From: Candidatus Methylomicrobium oryzae
GTDB taxonomy: Bacteria; Pseudomonadota; Gammaproteobacteria; Methylococcales; Methylomonadaceae
Direction of reading: 5' to 3'
NCBI RefSeq assembly: GCF_016745425.1
Contig: NZ_JAERVK010000003.1
Span: forward strand, 124,001-188,000
DNA: 64,000 bases
Shown: positions 52,150 to 59,721 of the stretch, piece by piece
How the letters are laid out: each line of letters opens with the position of its first letter
Position numbering within the stretch: position 1 is the stretch's first letter
The notes under the pieces: model-generated
Database searches by the model: none
What the model was told of the DNA's origin: nothing
Seen by the model: the letters and a program-made list of their open reading frames with translations, nothing else
Program-made: the position numbers and the translations under genes

Positions 52150-53766
52150 TTAAGTTTTACAAGATGCGAAAATATCGAGTTTGGCGTTATAAGCTTTTGT
52201 AGAGACTTTCATCAAGCCCAATAACGAATGAAATAGATTGTCGTGACTGTAGGGGATGTTTTTATGCTGCTGTAAGCAATCGGCGTTGATTTTATTGTGC
52301 GCAATAAAGTCATTCGAAAACCAGGCGATTAATGGCACATGCTTTTGTACGTCGGGTGCGACAAAATAAGGCAACCCGTGCAAATAGACGTTATTTTCAC
52401 CCAAAGATTCGCCATGATCGGAAATATACAACATTGCGGTATCGTATTTAGTCGAGTTTTTCTTAAGAAACTGAATCACTTTGGCTAGAAAATAGTCCGT
52501 ATAAACGATTGTGTTATCGTATGCATTGACGACTTCCTGCCGGCTGCAGTCATTTAGATCGGCCTGATGGCATTCCGGGTCGAAAACCTTAAATTTTGGC
52601 GGGTGGCGTAAATGGTAACCGGGGCCATGGCTGCCCTTTTGATGCAGTACGATGACGCCGTGTGTCGTTAAGGCATCCACATAAGCTTGCAGTCGATAGA
52701 GTAACACTTCATCGTAACATTCATCCGCGTGACAAAGATCGGCCAGCTTTAAATGCGACAAGTCTTCGGTATATACTCGGTTACACACGTTTTTGCAGCT
52801 GTCGTTATTATTGCGCCATAGCACCTTGACGCCTGCATGGCTCAGTACGTCCAATACGTTTTCCGTATATTCGGCTTTGGCAGGGTCATACTTTTCATGA
52901 CTAAAATCCGAAAACATGCACGGGACTGAAGCGGCGGTAGCTGTACCGCAGGAATGCACATTCGTAAAATTGAACACGGACTCCTGTTTTAAGTAAGGGT
53001 TAGTCGGACGTGTATACCCATCCAGAGCGAAATTTTTCGCCCGGGCAGTTTCTCCCAACACGACAATCGTTAAGCTTTTTTTTCCTACGTTTTTCGCTTG
53101 TTCCGCTAAATGGGCATCGGCGCCGATCGGGATCAGAGCGTGCTGTCCCTTTAATTTTCGCTTGAGAATGGAAATTGAAGCGTCGACCAGATTCACCGGA
53201 TTGATTAAGTAACGCAGTTGCCGATTGTTTCGATAAATCGAGGTGTAGTCGCCATAAAAAAAATAACACAAGCCAATCATAAACACTGAACAGACCAGCA
53301 GGGTACCGATATTTCCGGTTAATTGCTGAAGTGGCGGTTTATAGGTAAATTGCGTAAGGGCAACGATAAGAGCGGGCAGTGCGCCGAAAACCAGCAGATG
53401 GGAAACCATTCGCCAAGTCAGCAATTCGGCAACTTCATGCGCATTGGTTTGCAATATGTTTTGCATCATGCTTTTGTCGATCAGGACGCCGTAAGAGAGC
53501 ATGAAATAATCAACGGCAGCCGCGGCAAAGATAAATAAAATCAAAATGGTTTTAAGCAGGTATTTAAATCGGAATAAGGTGAAAAACCATACCAAAAGCA
53601 GCATCAAAACCAGAAAAAAAGGGGTATAAAATACCAGGCTGGCGAGACACACTCCGCCTTTGAGTTTGAAAAGCTCTCGCCATAAGGCGGTATTGCAAAA
53701 CAAAATCAAAAATAGCGAAGAGGAAAAAACAAGGTGGGTAGGGGCTAATCGATTGAATCGTTCCAT
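52150..53766 (-). CDS. eptA: Phosphoethanolamine transferase (EptA family)
   Basis: The product is 538 aa. The first ~200 residues hold five membrane helices; the rest is a periplasmic alkaline-phosphatase-fold domain. Metal and catalytic motifs: VVLGETARAKNF (E), CGTATAASVPCMFS (nucleophile Thr), YISDHGESLGEN (DH) and YLHGLPY (H). It moves phosphoethanolamine from phosphatidylethanolamine to lipid A, which lowers surface charge and gives polymyxin tolerance. Base composition is visibly more AT-rich than the ABC operon and spoT region, as in the adjacent TerB-like gene, so the pair may be acquired. Confidence 0.9.
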   Translation of the reverse strand: MERFNRLAPTHLVFSSSLFLILFCNTALWRELFKLKGGVCLASLVFYTPFFLVLMLLLVWFFTLFRFKYLLKTILILFIFAAAAVDYFMLSYGVLIDKSMMQNILQTNAHEVAELLTWRMVSHLLVFGALPALIVALTQFTYKPPLQQLTGNIGTLLVCSVFMIGLCYFFYGDYTSIYRNNRQLRYLINPVNLVDASISILKRKLKGQHALIPIGADAHLAEQAKNVGKKSLTIVVLGETARAKNFALDGYTRPTNPYLKQESVFNFTNVHSCGTATAASVPCMFSDFSHEKYDPAKAEYTENVLDVLSHAGVKVLWRNNNDSCKNVCNRVYTEDLSHLKLADLCHADECYDEVLLYRLQAYVDALTTHGVIVLHQKGSHGPGYHLRHPPKFKVFDPECHQADLNDCSRQEVVNAYDNTIVYTDYFLAKVIQFLKKNSTKYDTAMLYISDHGESLGENNVYLHGLPYFVAPDVQKHVPLIAWFSNDFIAHNKINADCLQQHKNIPYSHDNLFHSLLGLMKVSTKAYNAKLDIFASCKT

Positions 53767-54331
53767 GTAAGGGTAAGTCCGGTGAAATTCTGAGGTGAAA
53801 CGTAGCTAAAAAGGGTTTTAAGCCGCATGGATGAAAGAATCGACCGGTACAACTTAATTCACTGCCATGTAACCACGATTCGTGCCAAGTGTTTATACTC
53901 ACCGAAAATAGCGCAATCTTTTGTTTCTAGTATTTAAATTACATCTTGGTTTGCCAAGAGAATGAATGCCGCAGGGAGAGGTTGTGGGTCATATAAACCG
54001 GGGGCTGGTTATATACACCTAAGGAAAAAGTTATTTATCGATTAATTGAAGGCCGATCCGATAATGCGCCTGCAATCCTCTCCCTATGCTAAAACCGTTG
54101 GACTGAAATGGTTTAATATTTCCGGCCTCCTCGGAGCTATGCTTGAAAGTTGTGGATTTAAGGGGGGTAACTCCCCTAGAGGTGAACGAGGACAACACAG
54201 AGAGAGTTTTCGCCAGTGGAGGAACCAGGTCTGGACAACGGATATCAATGTGCCTCGGCAAGCGGCGTAAGAGATGAGTAGGCCCCTCGCCATTCGCTTG
54301 CAGGAGCAGGTAGCAAACCACCGTAAGCGAC

Positions 54332-54738
54332 GTGCGTTAAAAGCGCAGGTCGTGAGAGCGTTACCAAAAAGGCGCCTTGAGGCGTCAGGTAGGGATCAAC
54401 GAAGACGAACAACCGTGAACTGCCTTTCAAGTATCGAAAGACTTCAGATGACGTCAAAACCGGGCCGTGAGCGATGTTGCTCCGGGATCAGCGCAGGCGA
54501 AACCCGCTTACGGCCTGCGTGGTGTCTGGCATAGAGGCAGTGTAAGGGTGATTCGGGCCCTTATGTTGAACTGGGGCAACCTTTAATAGCAATGTAAAGG
54601 GAAAGGTACAAACTTAAACGGTTGCAAAGGTTGTTGCCGGGATAAGAGCATGAGGAAACGTTCCTTACTTCATCTTCAGGCAAGCTCGTCGGTTTTGGCG
54701 CAGGGCGGCAAGGATAACGGTAGGAAGTTTTGCAATAT
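54332..54738 (+). ncRNA. Probable 5' fragment of a group II intron
   Basis: The stretch starts with GTGCG, the group II 5' consensus. It continues with a purine-rich, structure-rich sequence typical of domain I, including CGTCAAAACCGGG and GTTGAACTGGGGC. It is free of long frames. A GTTGCT (54475-54480) could pair with the preceding AGCGAC exon end (one G-U), as EBS1/IBS1 would. No reverse transcriptase gene or domain V follows; sequence becomes AT-rich after 54738. The identification rests on pattern resemblance and needs a covariance-model search. Confidence 0.45.
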
Positions 54739-54761
54739 TACATAATTTTATTATATGTTTT

Positions 54762-54880
54762 ATGGCACGACCTTTCCGTATAAAATTATCAGGCGAGTTT
54801 GTCGCGTCACTTCACATAACGCCGGCGCGAGGACATCTATTTCGCTGATGCATTCGATGCGTGTTACACGATCGTCAGTT
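54762..54880 (+). pseudogene. Relic of a REP-associated tyrosine transposase (RAYT, Y1 family)
   Basis: The frame from 54762 reads MARPFRIKLSGEF, then SLHITPARG, matching the invariant MARP-x-RI and H-V-T-x-RG blocks of RAYT proteins. It then stops; one base over, from 54829, the next family block EDIYFADAFDA appears. The catalytic Tyr region is gone. RAYT enzymes are the proposed mobilisers of GTAG-headed REP repeats, of which this window has many. Confidence 0.7.
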
Positions 54881-55039
54881 GCGCAGTTAAAGAGCTTGAG
54901 TTAAACAATCCTATCAGTAAATAGGCCAATCCATCTTGTTCCTTGTAATATTGAAAGACCAGCCCTTGTCATTCTTTGCCTTCATCGTTTCCTTGTGCCT
55001 GACGTGCATGCGGTAGCGGAACTCAGTTGCTAAAGTTGG

Positions 55040-55075
55040 ATTCTCATTTTTAAGTCAAAAATGAGAATTTTTTAG
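55040..55075. terminator. Strong AT-rich terminator-like hairpin
   Basis: A perfect 12-bp stem (ATTCTCATTTTT/AAAAATGAGAAT) has a 5-base loop and a following TTTTTAG. It stands alone, 200 bases before the GH13 gene, so which transcript it ends is unclear. Confidence 0.6.
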
Positions 55076-55275
55076 CAAGCGCGTCTCCCTGTAAGACTGT
55101 AGAACGCACCGGACAATAACGAGCGCGCAGAGCGCCAGCCTTGTGCAGAGCGGAGTATTATGCCTTTTCACATGACCTGCCTCCGTCACGTGCGTGCCGA
55201 TGGCTTGAGGGCGGCAGAGAGCCTGAAGACAGGCAAAACATTTTCCTGAAAAAATCTAAATTAAAAAGAGATCTT

Positions 55276-56766
55276 ATGAATTCCTGGACGAAATATCCGC
55301 AAATTTACGAAATCAATACCTGGGTCTGGCTGGATGAACTCAGCCGAAGCGCCGGCCGGCCGATCACCCTGGCCTCGGTCCCCGATGTCGAGTGGGACAG
55401 CATCGCCGCACTCGGCTTCGATGCGGTCTGGTTGATGGGCGTCTGGGAACGCAGTTCGAAGGGCAGAACGATTTCGATGGCCGATGAAGCCTTGCGGGCG
55501 GATTTCCAAGCCGCTTTGCCGGATTTCAAGGAAACCGACAATGTCGGCTCGCCTTACTGCATCAGGCGCTACCGTGTTGACGAGCATCTGGGCGGCCCCG
55601 AAGGCCTGGCTGTTGCCAGAGCCAAAATGGCGGCGCGCGGCCTGCGCCTGATCCTCGATTTCGTGCCCAATCATGTCGCACCGGATCATCTGTGGCTGGC
55701 CGAGCATCCAACTTATTTTATCCGTGGCGGCGACAAGGATTTGAGCAGAGACCCGGCCTCCTTCATCGACATCGGCGGCAACATTTTTGCCTGTGCCCGG
55801 GATCCGTATTTCCCGGCCTGGTCCGACAAGGTCCAACTGAACGGTTTTCATCCCGGATTGCGTGCCGCCGCCGTCGAGACCCTGAATGCGGTCGCCGAGC
55901 AGTGCGACGGCGTGCGCTGCGACATGGCGATGCTGTTGCTCAATCCGGTTTTCGAGGAAACCTGGGGCCCCCGCGCGGGCGACAGGCCCGAAACCGAATA
56001 TTGGGGCGAGGTGATACCGGCCATCAAAAAGGCCCATCCCGACTTCCTGTTCATTGCCGAAGCCTACTGGGACAAGGAATGGGCGTTGCAGCAGCAAGGC
56101 TTCGATTTCTGTTACGACAAACGCCTGTACGACCGGCTGGCCCGCGAGTCGGCGGAAAGCGTGCGCCTGCATCTGCGCGCCGACCGCGCTTATCAGGACA
56201 AACTGGTCCGTTTCATTGAAAACCACGACGAAGCCAGGGCGGCCGCCGCTTTCAATTCGGAAAGGCACCGCGCCGCCGCGGTCGCCGCGCTGACTTTGCC
56301 CGGCGCACGCCTGATCCACGAAGGCCAACTGGAAGGTCTGCGCGTTCGTTTGCCGGTATCGTTGGGGCGCCGACCGGAGGAAGCCGCCGACACGGACTTG
56401 CTCGCGTTTTATCTGCAATTGCTCTGCGCATTGAACGAGGGGGATTTCATGCAGGGAGACTGGCAGCTTTGCGAGTGCGGCGGCTGGCCGGACAACATGA
56501 GCTGCAACAACCTGGTGGCCTGGACCTGGGTCACGGAAAACAGCCGTTGCCTGATCGTCGTGAACCTATCCGAAACTCAAAGCCAGGGCCTGGTAAAATT
56601 CGCCTGGCCGGGTCTCAAGGACGGGCTGTGGCGGTTGAACGACGTGTTCCGGTCAACCGGTTTCGAACGCGATGGGGCGGAGCTGGAAAAGGAAGGTTTC
56701 TACGTCGACCTGTCGGCATGGGGTTTTCATTTTCTGGTTGCAGAGCAGGGCAATAATGGCCAGTGA
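55276..56766 (+). CDS. GH13 alpha-amylase family enzyme
   Basis: The product is 496 aa, cytoplasmic (no signal). Catalytic motifs: region I DFVPNHVAPDH, region II GVRCDMAML (nucleophile Asp), region III FIAEAYWD (acid/base Glu) and region IV FIENHDEARA. A short C-terminal beta domain ends AWGFHFLV. The subfamily (amylase, trehalose-related or sucrose-type) cannot be told from this. The start at 55276 gives MNSWTKYPQIYEINTWVW behind AAGAGA; the frame extends to 55141 but without features. It may act on glycogen or maltodextrins, though it lies 40 kb from the glg genes. Confidence 0.85.
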   Translation: MNSWTKYPQIYEINTWVWLDELSRSAGRPITLASVPDVEWDSIAALGFDAVWLMGVWERSSKGRTISMADEALRADFQAALPDFKETDNVGSPYCIRRYRVDEHLGGPEGLAVARAKMAARGLRLILDFVPNHVAPDHLWLAEHPTYFIRGGDKDLSRDPASFIDIGGNIFACARDPYFPAWSDKVQLNGFHPGLRAAAVETLNAVAEQCDGVRCDMAMLLLNPVFEETWGPRAGDRPETEYWGEVIPAIKKAHPDFLFIAEAYWDKEWALQQQGFDFCYDKRLYDRLARESAESVRLHLRADRAYQDKLVRFIENHDEARAAAAFNSERHRAAAVAALTLPGARLIHEGQLEGLRVRLPVSLGRRPEEAADTDLLAFYLQLLCALNEGDFMQGDWQLCECGGWPDNMSCNNLVAWTWVTENSRCLIVVNLSETQSQGLVKFAWPGLKDGLWRLNDVFRSTGFERDGAELEKEGFYVDLSAWGFHFLVAEQGNNGQ

Positions 56767-56806
56767 GCGTCGGCTGTCAGACCGATAAACCGTAACAAGT
56801 AGGACC

Positions 56807-56838
56807 GTAGGGCGCAATAGGCGAAGCCGTATTGCGCC
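56807..56838. repeat. GTAG-headed palindrome, GGCGCAAT family
   Basis: GTAG is followed by GGCGCAAT, a 12-base loop and ATTGCGCC. The head and first stem bases match the repeat at 5103. Confidence 0.6.
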
Positions 56839-56857
56839 GTATGAAGGCATTGTATCC

Positions 56858-56883
56858 GGCGGAATAGGGTGCGCTATTCCGCC
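56858..56883. repeat. GGCGGAATA hairpin
   Basis: GGCGGAATA pairs with TATTCCGCC around an 8-base loop, just after the previous repeat. It lacks a GTAG head but has the same style of stem. Confidence 0.55.
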
Positions 56884-57166
56884 TTCCGTTAGGCTTTCCG
56901 AACAGCAATTTTGAGGCCCCTGCCTGTTTCAATTGCCGGGCTTCATTCCTCTTGAAGCGGGCGCGAATGATGTAGAGTAAGCGAAAACAAATTGCGGACG
57001 TTCAATACGGGCTTCTACGTACGCGCCCGCCCGTATTTCAGTCGTGCCGATTCCTCTGTAATATGCCGTAAAAAGAAGCAGGCTGATCTTCAAGATCGAT
57101 GCCGTTCTTAAAGGAGAGGAAAAATAGGAGATTTTTTAACCAAACCCCTATTTAAAATCGCACGAA

Positions 57167-57385
57167 ATGAAATTAGCAGCCGTTATTCAACCGACCCGTC
57201 AAGACATCACCAAGCGTTTCTCGGCTTATTGCCCGGATATTCCGGGCTGCGTAGCTCATGCCCCGACACCTGAAAAGGCGCTCGAAGCCCTGAAAATCTG
57301 CGTCATCCGTCATATAGACAGCCGGAAAGAACTCGGACTTGACTCCATCAAGAACCATTCACAAGTACAGGTTTTAGAGGTTTAA
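57167..57385 (+). CDS. HicB-like small protein, orphan copy 1
   Basis: The product is 72 aa and matches the partial RNase H fold of HicB antitoxins: FSAYCPDIPGCVAHAPTPEKALEALK follows the D-x-PGC-x-A-x3-T-x-E-x-AL pattern. No HicA toxin with its dsRNA-binding domain is adjacent on either side. It has no DNA-binding tail. No good ribosome site is seen. A sister copy follows after 49 bases. Confidence 0.7.
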   Translation: MKLAAVIQPTRQDITKRFSAYCPDIPGCVAHAPTPEKALEALKICVIRHIDSRKELGLDSIKNHSQVQVLEV

Positions 57386-57434
57386 GTTAGTCATTGCACG
57401 ACGTAAAAGTCAACAACACGCTTAACGAAATCAT

Positions 57435-57725
57435 ATGAATACGAGATTTTTTATCGCCATTATCCAGCTGAGCAACCGGGGATTAGCAAAGAATTATTCC
57501 GCTTATTGTCCGGATCTGCCCGGTTGCGTTGCTCATGGAGCGACGGAAGAAAAAGCCCTGGCTGCTTTGCGATCTACCCTTGCTCAACAAATAGGGCGGC
57601 TTGGCGAACTTGGGCTCGAACCGCCAACGCCGGCTTGCACTGTTAAAATCCTGCAGATCGGAAGCCCGGAAGAAGAGCAAAATGTGCCGGAATTTGCAAA
57701 TTTAAACAGCATGTATGTGCACTAG
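57435..57725 (+). CDS. HicB-like small protein, orphan copy 2
   Basis: The product is 96 aa. It contains YSAYCPDLPGCVAHG, then ATEEKALAALRSTLAQQIG, the same core as the preceding gene with a longer C-terminus. The two look like a diverged tandem duplication. No toxin partner is present, so a role outside toxin-antitoxin is possible. Confidence 0.7.
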   Translation: MNTRFFIAIIQLSNRGLAKNYSAYCPDLPGCVAHGATEEKALAALRSTLAQQIGRLGELGLEPPTPACTVKILQIGSPEEEQNVPEFANLNSMYVH

Positions 57726-58471
57726 CTGAGGAAGTTTGCCGTGGACGGGGCGCTGTCTTTCGCATTTTATAAAGGGCGTGCGCCATTGCCTTTATGCCTT
57801 ATCCTACGGCAAAACCAGGCTCTTCTCCCTTTGCCGTTGTCAATAAAGCGCTTTTCGTCACCGACTAGCGCGCCCTCAAACGGATTATCCTGCTTGCTCA
57901 AGCCGGTAACCCTGGGCTACTGACCGCACGGGTCCGCCGGCGCGCCGGGATCGGCCGCCTGGGGGACTGTGAAGGCCCGGGTCAGCCTGTCCAGTTCTTC
58001 TTCCCTGCGAATATCGGGATAGGCGTAATTTCCAGAAGAAAACCTACCGGCCTCGCCGGCTTGTCCTTCACTGGCTCGAAAGGCAGTTTAGTCCGCGAAA
58101 CCTGACCGTTAACCTTCATCATTTGATCCGGGGTTGATGAACTGATCGCGACCGGCAGTTTCTACTAGGGCGTTGCTGCAAGGGCAAATCGGTGATTCTG
58201 GCTTTCGGCACCGAAGGCGCACAAGCCGGCAGCGGTCATCTGATCGGTTGTCTGGGGATCCGATCTCGGTCGCCGCTCTGGCCGAATCGGCGCGGTTGAC
58301 GCGCTTTACTGATATTGTATCGGGTATCGTGCTGATCACGGCGCCGCTGATGATGGAGGGGGCTCCGGCAGACAGACTGGGCGGGCGCCGCAGCCGTTCT
58401 GGCGCTGATTCTATTGAGTATCCCTCCGGGGCAGGATAGAAAACCGGCACGGAAGCTGGAGCTTATCCCGT
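57726..58471. other. Region with a possible decayed membrane protein
   Basis: These 746 bases have no intact gene. One stretch (about 58250-58440) reads as a degenerate membrane protein; see that entry. A plus frame at 57741-57923 has no family or ribosome site. Confidence 0.5.
58250..58440 (+). pseudogene. Possible frameshifted small membrane protein
   Basis: The plus frame contains FTDIVSGIVLITAPLMMEG, a helix-like segment. One base over, after about 58375, comes a second one, WAGAAAVLALILLSIP. Together they look like two helices of one small membrane protein split by a frameshift. It loosely resembles SPW-type proteins but I cannot place it. Confidence 0.3.
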
Positions 58472-59041
58472 TTAGAGCCGAGCGGCGGCGCTCTCGTTTT
58501 GCCCGGCCGATTGCTGCTGGAGCAAATTTAGCGTGCTTTCCGGCAGTTTTCTGAGGCCGGCGTTTTCCAAATGCAGCCGGGCGTCTTCATGGACCGCGGT
58601 CATGAAGCGAATCAGTTCCATTTCATAGCGTATCTTTTGTTCATGATCCTCGGCATCCCACATTTTGTGCAAAAGATGCTTGGCGTGGTGATGGATCGTT
58701 AGTGCGACCGACTCGGGCAAATGGGTGTAGCTTTTCTGAATCGACTCTTTCAACTGGTCGAGCGAGCCGAGGTAGTGCTGATAATCCTTGATATCCTGTT
58801 TGCAGCGGGTCTTGTACATCGACAGTTCTGCGTCGTGCCGGGTTTTCAGGAGATCGATTTCGTGTTCCAACTGTACGCTCTGCTTTTTGAGTTCGGCTTC
58901 CAGCGCTTTCTCGGCCAGAATACGCTGCTGCTTCAATTCCGCCTGCTGCGCCTGATTGTCTTGCCGCCACTGCAAATCCCTGTCCTTGATCGAGTGCAGC
59001 AGATTGACGAGGCCAAGAATGCGTTCGGATAACCAGGCCAT
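58472..59041 (-). CDS. Coiled-coil protein of unknown function
   Basis: The product is 189 aa. Residues ~15-95 are a long charged coiled coil (LQWRQDNQAQQAELKQQ, ALEAELKKQSVQLEHE). The C-terminal half is helical with a His cluster (LTIHHHAKHLLHKMW). There is no signal or membrane segment. It starts two bases after the stop of the gene before it, a membrane protein, so the two are coupled and probably interact. I recognise no family. Confidence 0.6.
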   Translation of the reverse strand: MAWLSERILGLVNLLHSIKDRDLQWRQDNQAQQAELKQQRILAEKALEAELKKQSVQLEHEIDLLKTRHDAELSMYKTRCKQDIKDYQHYLGSLDQLKESIQKSYTHLPESVALTIHHHAKHLLHKMWDAEDHEQKIRYEMELIRFMTAVHEDARLHLENAGLRKLPESTLNLLQQQSAGQNESAAARL

Positions 59042-59043
59042 GA

Positions 59044-59565
59044 CTAACGGTGGGTGATGATCGTTTGTTGAAGCGCAATCAGGCCTTCAATGTTTGCCTG
59101 TTTGCGGTAAGTGCGATTCTGCCGCTTCCATGCCTCAAGCTGATCCGTGGAAACGAGCGATTTGATCGCGGCCAGATCGGTATCGATTGCTTGGGCCAAT
59201 GAGCGGCTGTGTTTGCGATCGTTGGCGCGCATCAGACGCCGCTTTCGGGCTTCCAGAAAATAACGGGTCTGCAAACGGCGGTGGGAGAATAAGCGTTGTT
59301 CCCGGTCGAGTTTTCCCTGAATGAACCAGAGCCGACGCTGCCTGCGCTCGATTCCGGAAAAGTAGCTGCGGAATTCCCGTACGATTTGCCTGACGGCGAG
59401 AAGCAGCAGGTGGGTGAACAGCAGGGCGAAAGATGAGAGCAGCGATAAGATCCCGATCGGGTAAAACGCTTTGCTGAAGCTTTGGTTCGGCAGCAACGAA
59501 AGGGCTTCGGCAATCAAGAAGAGTATCAGCGAGGCGATGAAGAGGGAAAAGGCTATTTTGATCAT
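59044..59565 (-). CDS. Two-helix membrane protein of unknown function
   Basis: The product is 173 aa. Two membrane helices (FSLFIASLILFLIAEALS, then IGILSLLSSFALLFTHLLLL) open the protein. A long, strongly basic helical cytoplasmic tail follows (RQRRLWFIQGKLDREQRL, EARKRRLMRANDRKHSR). Paired with the coiled-coil gene downstream, it looks like a membrane anchor. Function unknown. Confidence 0.65.
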   Translation of the reverse strand: MIKIAFSLFIASLILFLIAEALSLLPNQSFSKAFYPIGILSLLSSFALLFTHLLLLAVRQIVREFRSYFSGIERRQRRLWFIQGKLDREQRLFSHRRLQTRYFLEARKRRLMRANDRKHSRSLAQAIDTDLAAIKSLVSTDQLEAWKRQNRTYRKQANIEGLIALQQTIITHR

Positions 59566-59721
59566 CGGTTCGACCCCGAATTTGGAATACTCAAATTCGT
59601 CATCTCTATGCTCCGCGCAATCGGATCCGGTTCGTTTCGCTTCGGCTTCATCGGTTATGTTCCCACGTTCTCTGTGGGAACAATACGGCTACTTCTATTT
59701 AGATAATTTTGGCGATTTATT

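Larger units (their letters stand above)
53767..55275. other. Gene-poor region of decayed mobile elements
   Basis: In these 1.5 kb I find no intact gene. Separate entries cover a probable group II intron fragment (54332-54738), a RAYT transposase relic (54762-54880) and a terminator-like hairpin (55040-55075). The stretches 53900-54331 and 54880-55035 are unassigned. Small frames near 54046-54321 overlap on both strands and lack support. Confidence 0.6.
56767..57166. other. Intergenic region with two palindromes
   Basis: These 400 bases hold two REP-like hairpins (56807-56838 and 56858-56883). The rest, up to the first HicB-like gene, contains nothing recognised. Confidence 0.6.

Noticed and set aside
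54031-54534. Small frames around the intron-like region
   Set aside because: They overlap on opposite strands and cross the candidate 5' splice site; no protein features.
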